Shown here: in pieces, positions 26,531-36,545 of the stretch
How the letters are laid out: each line of letters starts with the position of its first letter
How positions within the stretch are numbered: position 1 is the first letter of the stretch
Source: Comamonadaceae bacterium
GTDB lineage: Bacteria; Pseudomonadota; Gammaproteobacteria; Burkholderiales; Burkholderiaceae_C
Length of the DNA: 64,000 nucleotides
Reading direction: 5' to 3'
NCBI GenBank assembly: GCA_947448735.1
Contig: CANFOS010000006.1
Span: forward strand, 62,001 to 126,000
Made by a program: the position numbers and the translations under genes
The notes under the pieces: generated by a model
Databases searched by the model: none
Seen by the model: the letters and a program-made list of their open reading frames with translations, nothing else
Told to the model about the DNA's origin: nothing

Positions 26531-29500
26531 ATGAACGCACCCACCCCACTTGAAGAACTGAACGTTTTTGCGCTTGACGCAAAGACGCAAGAAGACCGCA
26601 TCCGCGAAATCCCGTACAACTACACGTCATTTTCTGACCGTGAAGTGGTCATCCGCTTGCTGGGGGAGCGCGCTTGGGAACTGCTCAACCAGCTGCGTGG
26701 CGAGCGTCAGACCGGCCGGTCGGCTCGCATGCTTTACGAGGTGCTGGGCGATGTGTGGGTGGTGCAGCGCAACCCTTATTTGCAAGACGACATGCTGGAC
26801 AACCCCAAGCGCCGCAAGCTGCTGATCGATGCCTTGCAGCATCGCCTGGGTGAGGTTGAAAAGCGTCGCACGCCAGGCGTGTACCCCCAGCGCGATGCCG
26901 TGGTGGGCGAGCTGCTTGAAGCCGCGCGCGATGCGGTCACCCGTTTTGCCACCTCGTTTGAAGAAATCTACGACCTGCGTCGCTTGGCCAGTCGCAAACT
27001 GGGAAGGTTAACGCAGAAGGACAACATCAAGTTCGACGGCTTGTCGCGTGTCTCCCACGTAACAGACGCGACCGACTGGCGGGTCGAATACCCTTTTGTG
27101 GTGCTCACGCCCGACACCGAAGTCGAAATGGCGGGCTTGGTCAAAGGCTGTATTGACCTGGGGCTGACGATCGTCCCGCGTGGTGGCGGCACCGGTTACA
27201 CGGGCGGCGCGATTCCCCTGACCTGGAAATCAGCCGTCATCAACACCGAAAAACTTGAAGCCATGACCGAGGTCGAAATGGTCCTGCTGCCGGGCTTGGA
27301 CCAGCCAGTGGCCACTGTGTGGACCGAAGCAGGTGTTGTCACCCAGCGCGTGGCCGATGCGGCTGACCGGGGCGGTTATGTGTTCGCGGTAGACCCCACC
27401 TCAGCCGAAGCATCTTGCATTGGCGGCAACATCGCCATGAATGCAGGCGGCAAAAAAGCGGTGCTGTGGGGCACGGCGCTGGACAACCTGGCCAGCTGGC
27501 GCATGGTCACGCCAGATTCGCAGTGGCTTGAAGTCACTCGGGTCAACCACAACCTCGGCAAAATTCACGATGCCGAACTCGCCAGCTTTGAGCTGAAGTA
27601 TTTTGAAGCTGACGGCACAACATTTGTTCGGCAAGAGCGGCTGGACATTCCCGGCAAAAGCTTTCGCAAAGAAGGCCTCGGCAAAGACGTGACCGACAAG
27701 TTTTTGAGCGGCCTGCCCGGCATTCAAAAAGAAGGCTGCGACGGGTTGATCACCAGCGCCCGCTGGATCGTCCATCGCATGCCGGTGCACACCCGCACCG
27801 TCTGCATGGAGTTTTTTGGCAACGCCAAAGACGCAGTGCCCAGCATTGTCGAGATCAAGGACTTCATGTTTGCCGAGCAAAGGCGCAGCCAGGCTGCCGG
27901 CTCACCTGTGTTGCTGGCAGGGCTGGAGCACCTGGACGACCGCTACCTGCGTGCTGTGGGCTACGCCACCAAATCCAAGCGCGGCGGCTTGCCCAAGATG
28001 GTGTTGATTGGCGACATAGCCGGTGATGATGCTGACGCAGTGGCCCGTGCCACCAGTGAAGTCGTGCGCATCGCCAACTCGCGCAGTGGCGAAGGCTTTA
28101 TTGCCATCAGCCCGGAAGCACGCAAGAAGTTCTGGCTGGACCGTAAAAAAACCGCTGCGATTTCGCGCCACACCAACGCCTTCAAAATCAACGAAGACGT
28201 GGTGATCCCGTTGCCGCGCATGGCCGAATACACCGACGGCATCGAGCGCATCAACATTGAGCTGAGCCTGGCCAACAAAATCAAGCTGTGCGACGCGCTG
28301 GAGGCTTTTTTAAGCAAAGGCAATTTGCCCTTGGGCAAAGCAGAAGACGCGAGCGACGTGCCTTCCCCCGACATGCTGGAAGGCCGGGTTACACAGGCAC
28401 TTGCTTTGGTAGCCGAGGCGCGTGGTGTGTGGGCTGGTTGGTTGCAAAACGTCGATGCCTTGTTCCCCGAATTGCAAGACCACACCTTGCGCGCCAGCTG
28501 GAAGTTGCAGCTCAAGGCGCCGTTACAAGCCATTTTTACGGGTGGTGCCTTCTTGCCAATTTTTAACGAGTGCGTGGCGATTCACAAACGCGTGCTCAAG
28601 GGCCGCGTGTGGGCTGCGCTGCACATGCATGCAGGCGACGGCAACGTGCACACCAACCTGCCAGTCAACAGCGACGATTACGAGATGCTGCAAACTGCAC
28701 GCCATGCGGTCGAACGCATCATGGTGCTGGCACGGTCGCTCGACGGAGTGATTTCTGGCGAGCATGGCATTGGGATCACCAAGCTGGAGTTTTTGACCGA
28801 CGCCGAGCTCAAGCCGTTTGCTGACTACAAGGCCAAAGTGGATCCCGAGGGGCGTTTCAACAAAGGCAAGCTGCTGCGAAATCAGGAGCTGAAAACCCAG
28901 GCATCCATTGGCCGTGAGGCTAAAGGCAAAGCTAAAAATGACTTGCAAGAGCCTTTTCTGGCAGATTTGACCAACGCCTACACGCCCAGTTTTGGCCTCA
29001 TGGGGCATGAGTCATTGATCATGCAGCAGTCCGATATTGGCGCGATTGCCGACAGCGTCAAGGACTGCCTGCGTTGCGGCAAATGCAAGCCAGTGTGTGC
29101 CACCCACGTGCCGCGTGCCAACCTGCTGTACAGCCCGCGCAACAAGATTTTGGCGACATCGCTGCTGGTCGAAGCGTTTTTGTACGAAGAGCAGACCCGG
29201 CGCGGCGTGAGCATCAAGCACTGGCAAGAGTTTGAAGACGTGGCCGACCATTGCACGGTTTGCCACAAGTGTTTGAGCCCTTGCCCCGTCGATATTGACT
29301 TTGGTGAAGTCTCGATGAACATGCGCAACCTGCTGCGCAAAATGGGCCAAAAAACCTTCCGCCCCGGCAATGCCGCGGCGATGGTGTTTTTGAATGCAAC
29401 GAACCCGCAAACCATCAAGTTCATGCGCAGCGCGATGGTTGATGTGGGTTTCAAAGCCCAGCGCCTGGCCAACAAGCTGTTCACGAGGCTGGCGCGCAAG

Positions 29501-30490
29501 CAAACTGAAAAGCCCCCGGCAACAAAGGGTGCTGCGCCGATCAAAGAGCAGGTGATTCACTTCATCAATAAAAAAATGCCGGGCGGCCTGCCCAAGAAAA
29601 CCGCGCGCGCCTTGCTCGACATTGAAGACAAAGACTACGTGCCCATCATTCGCAACCCGAAAGCCACCACGGCTGAGACGGAAGCGGTGTTTTACTTTCC
29701 TGGTTGCGGCTCTGAGCGTCTCTTTAGCCAGGTCGGTTTGGCCACCCAGGCCATGCTCTGGCATGCGGGCGTGCAAACCGTGTTGCCGCCGGGCTATTTA
29801 TGCTGCGGTTATCCGCAAAAAGGCAGCGGCCAGTTTGACAAGGCCGACAAAATCATCACCGACAACCGGGTTCTGTTTCACCGTGTGGCCAATACGCTGA
29901 ACTACCTCGACATCAAAACCGTGGTGGTCAGTTGCGGTACCTGCTATGACCAGTTGCAGGGTTACGAGTTTGGCAAAATTTTTCCCGGCAGCCGAATCAT
30001 TGACATTCACGAATATCTGCTTGAAAAAGGTATCACGCTGCGGCCTGAAGACGGTGCGGGGAAGGGGTACTTGTTTCATGACCCCTGCCACAGCCCGATG
30101 AAGCTGCAAGAGCCGATGAAAACCGTCAAGGCGCTGCTGGGCGACAACGTCTTGAAAAACGAGCGCTGCTGCGGTGAATCCGGCACGCTGGGCGTGACGC
30201 GGCCTGACATTTCAACCCAGGTGCGCTTCAGAAAAGAAGAAGAACTGCAAAAGGGCGAGGCTGCGCTGAGAGCTTCGGGTGCCGTTGCAGACAAGGAGAA
30301 CGTCAAAATTTTGACCAGTTGCCCAAGCTGCCTGCAAGGCCTGTCACGCTACCAGGACGACATGAAAAATGGCTTGCTTCAAGCCGACTACATCGTGGTT
30401 GAAATGGCTAACCAGATACTGGGCAAAGACTGGTTGCAGACCTATGTGGACTCAGCCAACCACGGCGGCATTGAAAGAGTCTTGGTATGA
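26531..30490 (+). CDS. Large FAD/Fe-S oxidoreductase (DUF3683, FAD-linked oxidase, ferredoxin and CCG domains)
   Basis: This 1319-residue protein joins parts that are separate in glycolate or D-lactate oxidases. An N-terminal DUF3683-like part (about 1-180) is followed by a PCMH-type FAD domain ([17 protein letters not shown], about 217-233) and a FAD-oxidase C-terminal domain with [14 protein letters not shown] (about 698) and [13 protein letters not shown] (about 742). Two 4Fe-4S motifs follow ([11 protein letters not shown] at about 847, [11 protein letters not shown] at about 911). Two CCG domains end it ([10 protein letters not shown]...CCGYP; SCGTCYD...HDPCHSP...CCGESG). It should oxidise a 2-hydroxy acid and pass electrons on through Fe-S and the heterodisulfide-reductase-like part. 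Substrate and acceptor are unknown. Its stop overlaps the HIT gene. Confidence 0.9.
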   Translation: MNAPTPLEELNVFALDAKTQEDRIREIPYNYTSFSDREVVIRLLGERAWELLNQLRGERQTGRSARMLYEVLGDVWVVQRNPYLQDDMLDNPKRRKLLIDALQHRLGEVEKRRTPGVYPQRDAVVGELLEAARDAVTRFATSFEEIYDLRRLASRKLGRLTQKDNIKFDGLSRVSHVTDATDWRVEYPFVVLTPDTEVEMAGLVKGCIDLGLTIVPRGGGTGYTGGAIPLTWKSAVINTEKLEAMTEVEMVLLPGLDQPVATVWTEAGVVTQRVADAADRGGYVFAVDPTSAEASCIGGNIAMNAGGKKAVLWGTALDNLASWRMVTPDSQWLEVTRVNHNLGKIHDAELASFELKYFEADGTTFVRQERLDIPGKSFRKEGLGKDVTDKFLSGLPGIQKEGCDGLITSARWIVHRMPVHTRTVCMEFFGNAKDAVPSIVEIKDFMFAEQRRSQAAGSPVLLAGLEHLDDRYLRAVGYATKSKRGGLPKMVLIGDIAGDDADAVARATSEVVRIANSRSGEGFIAISPEARKKFWLDRKKTAAISRHTNAFKINEDVVIPLPRMAEYTDGIERINIELSLANKIKLCDALEAFLSKGNLPLGKAEDASDVPSPDMLEGRVTQALALVAEARGVWAGWLQNVDALFPELQDHTLRASWKLQLKAPLQAIFTGGAFLPIFNECVAIHKRVLKGRVWAALHMHAGDGNVHTNLPVNSDDYEMLQTARHAVERIMVLARSLDGVISGEHGIGITKLEFLTDAELKPFADYKAKVDPEGRFNKGKLLRNQELKTQASIGREAKGKAKNDLQEPFLADLTNAYTPSFGLMGHESLIMQQSDIGAIADSVKDCLRCGKCKPVCATHVPRANLLYSPRNKILATSLLVEAFLYEEQTRRGVSIKHWQEFEDVADHCTVCHKCLSPCPVDIDFGEVSMNMRNLLRKMGQKTFRPGNAAAMVFLNATNPQTIKFMRSAMVDVGFKAQRLANKLFTRLARKQTEKPPATKGAAPIKEQVIHFINKKMPGGLPKKTARALLDIEDKDYVPIIRNPKATTAETEAVFYFPGCGSERLFSQVGLATQAMLWHAGVQTVLPPGYLCCGYPQKGSGQFDKADKIITDNRVLFHRVANTLNYLDIKTVVVSCGTCYDQLQGYEFGKIFPGSRIIDIHEYLLEKGITLRPEDGAGKGYLFHDPCHSPMKLQEPMKTVKALLGDNVLKNERCCGESGTLGVTRPDISTQVRFRKEEELQKGEAALRASGAVADKENVKILTSCPSCLQGLSRYQDDMKNGLLQADYIVVEMANQILGKDWLQTYVDSANHGGIERVLV

Positions 30491-30915
30491 CACAAGAAGG
30501 CTGCCCACTGTGTGAAGCGGACGGCGGCCTGCTGATTTTCAAAAACGATCAGCTTCGTGTCATTCAGGCCCAGGAAGAAGGCTTTCCCGCTTTTTACCGG
30601 GTGGTTTGGAATTCGCACGTGGCTGAGTTTTCTGATCTGACCCACGAGGAACGCCTCACCTGCATGCAGGCTGTGGTGTCGGTTGAAAAAACCCTGCGCG
30701 AACAATTGCGGCCAAGCAAAATTAACTTGGCCTCCTTGGGCAATGCCGTGCCGCATGTGCACTGGCATGTGATGGCCCGCTTTGACTGGGATAGCCACTT
30801 TCCGGGGTCGGTGTGGGCTGCTGCGCAGCGTCCCAAGAACCCTGAAAGACTGGCGCAACTTGCCTCGCAATGTGCTCAGATTAACCGTTTGTTGGCTGAA
30901 ACGCTGGCATCCTGA
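30487..30915 (+). CDS. HIT-family nucleotide hydrolase/transferase
   Basis: The histidine triad HVHWHVM (about residue 97) is present with the upstream [11 protein letters not shown] segment, in a 142-residue protein starting [12 protein letters not shown] proteins act on nucleotide phosphoramidates or dinucleotides. The ATG overlaps the stop of the large oxidoreductase (ATGA), so the two are probably co-translated. The specific substrate cannot be told from the sequence. Confidence 0.93.
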   Translation: MTQEGCPLCEADGGLLIFKNDQLRVIQAQEEGFPAFYRVVWNSHVAEFSDLTHEERLTCMQAVVSVEKTLREQLRPSKINLASLGNAVPHVHWHVMARFDWDSHFPGSVWAAAQRPKNPERLAQLASQCAQINRLLAETLAS

Positions 30916-30936
30916 CGCTTCAGAAAGCAACACCAC

Positions 30937-31350
30937 ATGGCCGGCCTGCAAGCAGATTCACCCACTCCGACGGCGCTCACAGTGCATGGCACCTCACGTT
31001 TGCTGGAAGTGGTTTTTTCAGACGGTGCGGCATTCAGCATTCCGTTGGAGCTGATGCGCGTATATTCGCCCTCGGCAGAGGTGCAGGGCCATGGCCCAGG
31101 TCAGGAAGTACTGCAAACCGGCAAGCGTGAGGTGGGCGTGCTGGCGCTCGAGCCGATTGGCAATTACGCGGTCAAGCCCGTTTTTTCGGACGGCCACGAA
31201 AGCGGCCTGTTTTCCTGGGAATACCTTTACCACCTGGGCGCCAACCAGGCGCAGTTATGGAGCGACTACAACCGTCGCCTGGAAGCTGCTGGCTTATCGC
31301 GTGACGCCCCCATGGTGGCGGCGGGCGGCCACAGTTGTAGCAGCCACTGA
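30937..31350 (+). CDS. DUF971-domain protein
   Basis: This is a 137-residue protein with the small fold found at the N-terminus of gamma-butyrobetaine hydroxylases (LLEVVFSDGAAFSIPLELMR, YAVKPVFSDGHESGLFSWEY). Stand-alone DUF971 proteins are often near ubiquinone or Fe-S genes, and ubiE follows here by 119 bases. The C-terminus HSCSSH could bind metal. The role is unknown. No catalytic residues of the hydroxylase are present. Confidence 0.85.
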   Translation: MAGLQADSPTPTALTVHGTSRLLEVVFSDGAAFSIPLELMRVYSPSAEVQGHGPGQEVLQTGKREVGVLALEPIGNYAVKPVFSDGHESGLFSWEYLYHLGANQAQLWSDYNRRLEAAGLSRDAPMVAAGGHSCSSH

Positions 31351-31450
31351 CGCTTAGATGCCTGTCAGTGTTGTTTTTGCATCATAAAAGGCAACAAACA
31401 ATGCAAAGCCCCGTATGCGACTAGGGTTGTAGCCCTGCATTTCCCCGCGC

Positions 31451-31469
31451 GCCCTCTAGCATGGAGGGC
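31451..31469 (+). promoter_or_regulatory. Hairpin masking the ubiE ribosome binding site
   Basis: GCCCTC (31451-31456) and GAGGGC (31464-31469) are perfect complements around a 7-base loop. The right arm with the base before it (GGAGGG) is the Shine-Dalgarno and touches ATG 31470. Folding would block ribosome access. Use of ATG 31461, which lies in the loop, is the alternative reading. Confidence 0.55.
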
Positions 31470-32201
31470 ATGACAAGTACCCATTTCGGTTTCCAATCCG
31501 TCGACGAAAAAGACAAGGCCAAAGCCGTGCGCGGCGTCTTTGATTCGGTCGCGTCCAAATACGACGTGATGAACGATCTGATGTCGGTCGGCATGCACCG
31601 GGCCTGGAAGGCTTACACAGTGCTGGTCGCCAACGTCAAGGACGGCCAGCGTGTGCTCGACATTGCCGGCGGCACGGGTGACCTGGCGCTGGCATTCGCA
31701 CCCAAGGTGGGCTCCACTGGGCAAGTGGTACACACCGATATCAACGAGGCCATGCTGCGTGAGGGCCGTAACCGTTTGCTCGACGCCGGCGTGATCTTGC
31801 CCACTCTGGCCTGTGATGCAGAACATTTACCTTTCGCCGATGCTCACTTTGACCTGGTCACCGTCGCCTTCGGGCTGCGCAACATGACGCACAAGGACGC
31901 GGCCCTGCTGGAAATGAACCGCGTGCTCAAACCCGGCGGCAAGCTTTTGGTGTTGGAGTTTTCGAAGGTGGCCAAGCCCCTGACGAAAATCTACGACTGG
32001 TACTCGTTCAAGGTGCTGCCCAAACTGGGCAAGCTGGTGGCCAACGACGATGCCAGCTATCAGTACCTGGCCGAGTCCATTCGCATGCATCCCGACCAGG
32101 ACACGCTAAAAGCCATGATGCTCAAAGGCGGCTTTGGTCATGTGGACTATCACAACCTTTCTGGCGGGGTGGTGGCATTGCATGTTGGAATCAAGTGCTG
32201 A
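31470..32201 (+). CDS. ubiE: Ubiquinone/menaquinone C-methyltransferase UbiE
   Basis: UbiE methylates the demethoxy-ubiquinol ring (and demethylmenaquinol) using S-adenosylmethionine. [17 protein letters not shown] at the start, [20 protein letters not shown], the cofactor site [15 protein letters not shown] and the late [20 protein letters not shown] are diagnostic. ATG 31470 gives 243 residues and the usual MTSTHFGFQ start; ATG 31461 lacks a ribosome binding site. Translation may be controlled by the hairpin directly upstream. ubiJ and ubiB follow after one gene. Confidence 0.96.
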   Translation: MTSTHFGFQSVDEKDKAKAVRGVFDSVASKYDVMNDLMSVGMHRAWKAYTVLVANVKDGQRVLDIAGGTGDLALAFAPKVGSTGQVVHTDINEAMLREGRNRLLDAGVILPTLACDAEHLPFADAHFDLVTVAFGLRNMTHKDAALLEMNRVLKPGGKLLVLEFSKVAKPLTKIYDWYSFKVLPKLGKLVANDDASYQYLAESIRMHPDQDTLKAMMLKGGFGHVDYHNLSGGVVALHVGIKC

Positions 32202-32249
32202 TGTTTTATTTTTCATTTGCATATCGGTGTTTTGTATAAAGGAGACGTT

Positions 32250-33200
32250 ATGAAGATCTGGTCCATTGTTTTTTCTGCTGTGATGGCGCTGGGCGTCGGC
32301 TTTGCCGCAACCAGTGCTGAGGCGGCCCGTTTGGGCGGCGGTAAATCGGCTGGCAAGCAGTCGTCGAACGTGACGCAGCGCGAGGCAGCCAAGCCCACAA
32401 CGCCAGCGGCGCCACCGGCCGCTGCGCCCGCCGCTGCACCTAAAAAGCCTTGGGGCGCCATGCTCGGTGGTTTGGCCGCTGGCCTGGGCCTGGCTTGGCT
32501 GGCATCGTCGCTTGGCTTGGGCGGCGCGATGGCCAACATCATGATGTTTGCGTTACTGGCACTGGTGGCTGTGCTGGCCATTGGCTTTGTGATGCGCAAA
32601 ATGAAAGGCGGTGGCGCCAGCCAAGGGCAATCACCGTATGCGATGCAAGGCGCCGGCAACGTGGCCACGCCCCGAAGCTACAGCCCTGAAAATGTGGGTA
32701 ACGATTCGTCCGCGCGACCCTGGGAACGCAACACCACGGCCTTCGATAACAGCAATGGCGCCGGCACTGGCTCGATGATTGGCTCGGGTTTGTCGGGATC
32801 ACAGGCTTGGGGCGTTCCCGCCGGTTTTGACGCGGAAGGCTTTTTGTCAGCCTGTAAAGCCAACTTCCTGACGCTGCAAGACGCGTGGGATCGTTCAGAC
32901 ATCAACAACCTGCGCGCCATGATGACAGACGACATGCTGGGCGAAATCAAAACCCAGTTGGCCGAGCGCGAATCACACACCGGTGTGGGCGTGAACAAGA
33001 CCGACGTGCAAATGCTCGATGCCAAGCTGCTGGGTATTGAAGAGCTGGCTGATGTTTACATGGCCAGCGTCGAGTTCTCGGGCATGATCCGTGAAGATGC
33101 ATCGGCAGGCGCCAGCCCGTTCCGCGAGGTGTGGAACATGACCAAGCCGCGAGATGGCAGTGGTGGCTGGCTGGTGGCTGGCGTACAAGCGCTTCAGTGA
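32250..33200 (+). CDS. Tim44-like domain protein with N-terminal membrane anchor
   Basis: This is a 316-residue protein. A signal peptide or anchor (IVFSAVMALGVGFAATSAEA) is followed by a low-complexity Ala/Pro/Lys stretch, a Gly/Ala-rich double hydrophobic region (about residues 68-120), a Ser/Gly linker, and a C-terminal Tim44-like domain (about 195-316; FLSACKANFLTLQDAWDRSD, LRAMMTDDMLGEIKTQLAER). Bacterial Tim44-like proteins are of uncertain function. A clear AAAGGAG precedes ATG 32250. It lies between ubiE and ubiJ, and its stop abuts a family B repeat. Confidence 0.85.
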   Translation: MKIWSIVFSAVMALGVGFAATSAEAARLGGGKSAGKQSSNVTQREAAKPTTPAAPPAAAPAAAPKKPWGAMLGGLAAGLGLAWLASSLGLGGAMANIMMFALLALVAVLAIGFVMRKMKGGGASQGQSPYAMQGAGNVATPRSYSPENVGNDSSARPWERNTTAFDNSNGAGTGSMIGSGLSGSQAWGVPAGFDAEGFLSACKANFLTLQDAWDRSDINNLRAMMTDDMLGEIKTQLAERESHTGVGVNKTDVQMLDAKLLGIEELADVYMASVEFSGMIREDASAGASPFREVWNMTKPRDGSGGWLVAGVQALQ

Positions 33201-33293
33201 GCCCCCACGGTCGCTCACTTCGTGTAGCTTCCTGCCCCCCGAGGGGGCCGCTGCGCCTGCAGCCCGGCAGAGCCGGTTCTGCGGCCCCTGCTT
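33201..33293 (+). repeat. Family B dispersed repeat, copy 1
   Basis: It begins GCCCCCACGGTCGCTCACTT and continues cgtgtagcttcctgcccccc, then gagggggc, with a GC-rich second half. The start matches the reverse complement of the copy inside the exonuclease gene at 40797-40890. It occupies most of the gap between the Tim44-like gene and ubiJ. Confidence 0.75.
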
Positions 33294-33366
33294 GATGGGA
33301 TCATGACCTTCAAATTGAGTGGATCAACGCGGCAAGTTTTCTAATCTGAGTCAAAATCGGGAACGT

Positions 33367-33924
33367 ATGAATAACACGTTCCCTTTTTCTTTTCTGGAGT
33401 CCATCGCCACCCGTTTTCAGCCACCCGCATGGGTGGTCGGCGAGACGCAGCAGCGGCTGGTGCTTTTTTTAAACCATGTCCTGATGCAGGAAAAAGAGGC
33501 GCAGGATCGCCTGGCCCGCAAAAAGGGCAGTGTGCTGCACATCCGCTGGGGCCTGTTTGAGCTTGATCTGCTCATCACGCCGGCAGGCCTGCTCGACAAG
33601 GCCACCCCTGCCGCCAAGCCTGATTTGTCGATCGCGATAGCGGCCGATTCGCCCATGGCGCTGATGCAGTCAGTGATGGCGGGCAAGTCCCCCCCCGTCA
33701 AAATTGAAGGCGATGTTCAGTTGGCGGCGGAGCTGGGCTGGCTGGCTGAAAACCTTCGCTGGGATTTTGAAGAAGATTTGTCACGGGTGGTGGGCGACAT
33801 ACCTGCCCATGCCATGGCTGACGCTGCCAGGCGCGTGGGGCAGGCCGTGAAATCGTTTTTGGTCACCGCACCCGGCAGTCCTTTTCAGCCGACAGGCGAC
33901 AACCCGGCGAAAGCTGCTTCATGA
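33367..33924 (+). CDS. ubiJ: Ubiquinone biosynthesis accessory factor UbiJ
   Basis: UbiJ is an SCP2-fold lipid-binding protein that organises ubiquinone enzymes in the cytoplasm. The 185-residue product has the SCP2 core ([20 protein letters not shown]) and the C-terminal helical part ([20 protein letters not shown]) seen in UbiJ/YigP. Its position directly before ubiB, with which it overlaps (ATGA), and after ubiE supports the assignment. ATG 33367 was chosen; the upstream open frame is non-homologous. Confidence 0.88.
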   Translation: MNNTFPFSFLESIATRFQPPAWVVGETQQRLVLFLNHVLMQEKEAQDRLARKKGSVLHIRWGLFELDLLITPAGLLDKATPAAKPDLSIAIAADSPMALMQSVMAGKSPPVKIEGDVQLAAELGWLAENLRWDFEEDLSRVVGDIPAHAMADAARRVGQAVKSFLVTAPGSPFQPTGDNPAKAAS

Positions 33925-35474
33925 GCCGTATCTTCAGAGGCATTTTTATTGTCTGGACGGTGCTGCGGTTTGGTCTGGATGAACTGGTCTTGTCGGGCTT
34001 TGAAAAGCCGTGGATCAAGCTGATCCGGCGCGTGGTGTCAGTAGGCCGCAATTTGCGGGCACCGCGCGGCGAGCGGTTGCGCGAAGCGCTGGAAAGTCTG
34101 GGGCCGATTTTCGTCAAGTTTGGCCAGGTCATGTCGACTCGCCGTGATCTGTTGCCGCCTGACATTGCCGACGAATTGGCCCGCCTGCAAGACCGTGTGC
34201 CGCCGTTTGATTCCGCTTTGGCGATTGCCAGGATCGAAAAGTCATTTGGCCGCCCGCTGGAGAAAATCTTTGCCAGCTTTGACCACACGCCGATCGCCAG
34301 TGCATCGATTGCCCAGGTTCACTTTGCGGTGTTGCCCAATGGCCGTGAAGTCGCTGTCAAGGTACTGCGCCCCAATATGCTGCCGGCCATTGAAAAAGAC
34401 CTGGCGCTGATGCACATGATGGCAGGCTGGGTGGAGGGCGCGTCCGCTGACGGTAAGCGCCTCAAGCCGCGCGAGGTGGTGGGTGAGTTTGACAAGTATC
34501 TGCACGACGAACTCGACCTGGTGCGTGAAGCCGCAAGCGCTGCCCAACTGCGGCGCAATATGGCCGGTCTTGACCTGGTGATGATTCCGGAGATGATCTG
34601 GGACTACTGCATGCCCGACGTGATGGTGATGGAGCGCATGAAGGGCGTGCCCATCAGCCAGACCCAGCGTTTGCGCGATGCCGGCGTTGACATGAAAAAA
34701 CTCGCACGCGATGGCGTGACGATATTTTTTACCCAGGTGTTTCGCGATGGTTTTTTCCATGGCGACATGCACCCTGGAAACATCCAGGTCAGCCTGGAGC
34801 CTGAGACTTTTGGCCGTTATATCTCGCTCGATTTCGGCATTGTGGGCACGCTCACCGAGATTGACAAGGAATACCTGGCACAAAATTTCAGTGCGTTTTT
34901 CAGGCGCGACTACAAACGCGTGGCAGAGCTGCACATTGAATCAGGCTGGGTACCCGCAACCACAAGGGTTGACGAGCTGGAGTCCGCCATTCGCGCCTGC
35001 TGCGAGCCTTACTTTGACAGGCCGCTGAAAGAAATATCGCTGGGCCTGGTGCTGATGCGCCTGTTTCAGACCTCACGCCGCTTTCATGTCGAGATCCAGC
35101 CCCAACTGGTGTTGCTGCAAAAAACGCTGCTGAACATCGAAGGTCTGGGCCGCGATCTGGACCCTGATCTCGATTTGTGGAGCACTGCCAAGCCATTTTT
35201 GGAAAAATGGATGCTGGAGCAAATCGGCCCTGAAAAGCTGCTGGCCCAGCTCAAGGCAGAAGCACCGGCGTACGCCAAGCTGTTGCCGCTTTTGCCGCGG
35301 CTTTTGTCGGACTACCTCAAGCGTCCGTCAGATGCCAATCAGCGCGGCCTGGTGGAACTGCTGGCCGAGCAAAAACGTACCAACAAGCTGCTCCAGGGCA
35401 TTATTTATGGCGGCGCTGGTTTTGTGCTGGGCCTGATCGCCATGCAAGTACTCCTCAGGATCAGTCTTTTTTAG
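33921..35474 (+). CDS. ubiB: Ubiquinone biosynthesis regulatory ATPase UbiB
   Basis: UbiB is an atypical protein-kinase-like membrane ATPase needed for ubiquinone synthesis. The KxGQ motif is in [20 protein letters not shown], the Ala-rich loop in [12 protein letters not shown], and the metal-binding GIVG in [12 protein letters not shown]. The HGDMHPGN catalytic loop is intact. One or two hydrophobic helices at the C-terminus anchor it. The length is 517 residues. Confidence 0.97.
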   Translation: MSRIFRGIFIVWTVLRFGLDELVLSGFEKPWIKLIRRVVSVGRNLRAPRGERLREALESLGPIFVKFGQVMSTRRDLLPPDIADELARLQDRVPPFDSALAIARIEKSFGRPLEKIFASFDHTPIASASIAQVHFAVLPNGREVAVKVLRPNMLPAIEKDLALMHMMAGWVEGASADGKRLKPREVVGEFDKYLHDELDLVREAASAAQLRRNMAGLDLVMIPEMIWDYCMPDVMVMERMKGVPISQTQRLRDAGVDMKKLARDGVTIFFTQVFRDGFFHGDMHPGNIQVSLEPETFGRYISLDFGIVGTLTEIDKEYLAQNFSAFFRRDYKRVAELHIESGWVPATTRVDELESAIRACCEPYFDRPLKEISLGLVLMRLFQTSRRFHVEIQPQLVLLQKTLLNIEGLGRDLDPDLDLWSTAKPFLEKWMLEQIGPEKLLAQLKAEAPAYAKLLPLLPRLLSDYLKRPSDANQRGLVELLAEQKRTNKLLQGIIYGGAGFVLGLIAMQVLLRISLF

Positions 35475-35483
35475 GTGACCGTT

Positions 35484-35489
35484 TATAAT
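35484..35489 (+). promoter_or_regulatory. Candidate -10 element before fmdB-like gene
   Basis: A perfect TATAAT lies in the gap after ubiB, 61 bases before ATG 35550. The -35 region is poor. It may drive the zinc-ribbon, DUF502 and aspS genes. Confidence 0.35.
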
Positions 35490-35549
35490 CAATGGCTTTG
35501 CCGCCTGGAGCGATCTGAGGCGCTTTCCACTGAAAACTCCCCCAAAATC

Positions 35550-35909
35550 ATGCCAATTTACGCTTACAAATGCGAATCCTGCGGACACAGCAAAGATGTT
35601 TTGCAAAAAATGTCTGATGCGCCGCTGACGGACTGCCCGCAATGCGGCGCCGCCACATTTAGAAAGCAACTGACCGCCGCTGGTTTTCAGCTCAAGGGTT
35701 CCGGTTGGTATGTCACGGACTTTCGGGGTGGAGATCAGGCCAAAGGCGCCGAATCCGGCAGCACCGAGAAAACCGTCGCGCCCGTCAGCAGCGGTGCTGA
35801 TGCGACCGCCAAGCCTGCCAAGTCAGAAACGACTGCACCTGCGGTTGCGTCTGCTCCGGCTGCAAGCCCTTCACCTGCGCCCAATCCTGCGCCCAAGACC
35901 ACGCCATGA
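35550..35909 (+). CDS. FmdB-family zinc-ribbon protein
   Basis: The 119-residue protein starts MPIYAYKCESCGHSKDVLQK with a second pair CPQCG, giving a four-Cys zinc ribbon of the FmdB/CxxC_CXXC_SSSS family. After about residue 68 the sequence is a low-complexity Ala/Pro/Ser/Lys tail, probably disordered. Its function is unknown; it may be regulatory. The stop overlaps the next ATG. It is regularly found before DUF502 and aspS in this order. Confidence 0.88.
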   Translation: MPIYAYKCESCGHSKDVLQKMSDAPLTDCPQCGAATFRKQLTAAGFQLKGSGWYVTDFRGGDQAKGAESGSTEKTVAPVSSGADATAKPAKSETTAPAVASAPAASPSPAPNPAPKTTP

Positions 35910-36529
35910 TGGCTGCAATCCGCAAATGGCTGCTCGCCGGTTTGCTGGTTCTGGTGCCGCTGGCCATCACGGTCTGGCTGCTCAACTGGTTTATTGCCAC
36001 GCTCGACCAAACCCTGCAAATCCTGCCTGGCAACTGGCACCCTGACAAGCTGATCGGTGTTCATATCCCTGGTTTTGGCGTGTTGCTGGCGTTGGCCATT
36101 GTGCTGCTCATCGGTGCGGTTGCCAGCAATTTTTTTGGCAAAAAACTGGTCAGCTGGTGGAACTTGCTGCTCAATCGCATCCCCATCGTTCGCTCGATCT
36201 ACTCCAGTGTCAAGCAGGTGTCTGACACGCTGTTTTCAGAAAACGGCAACGCTTTTCGCAAGGCTTTGCTGGTGCAGTGGCCACGCGCGGGCGTGTGGAC
36301 GATTGGGTTTCAAACCGGCACACCTGGTGGCGACGTGGTCAACCATCTGCCAGGCGACTATTTGAGCGTTTATGTGCCGACCACGCCGAACCCGACAGGC
36401 GGCTACTTTGTGATGCTCAAGCGTGAAGACTGTATCGAACTCAAGATGAGCGTTGACGAAGCCCTGACCTACGTGATTTCCATGGGTGTTGTGGTGCCAG
36501 GCAGTGCGGCCACCTACAAGCCCAAATAA
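35906..36529 (+). CDS. DUF502 inner-membrane protein
   Basis: The 207-residue protein has two membrane helices near the N-terminus ([19 protein letters not shown] and [20 protein letters not shown]), followed by a cytoplasmic domain with [14 protein letters not shown] and [20 protein letters not shown]. These motifs mark DUF502, a conserved family without known function. ATG 35906 or 35909 may be used. It is 16 bases upstream of aspS. Confidence 0.9.
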   Translation: MMAAIRKWLLAGLLVLVPLAITVWLLNWFIATLDQTLQILPGNWHPDKLIGVHIPGFGVLLALAIVLLIGAVASNFFGKKLVSWWNLLLNRIPIVRSIYSSVKQVSDTLFSENGNAFRKALLVQWPRAGVWTIGFQTGTPGGDVVNHLPGDYLSVYVPTTPNPTGGYFVMLKREDCIELKMSVDEALTYVISMGVVVPGSAATYKPK

Positions 36530-36545
36530 TTTTCAAACCCTATTT

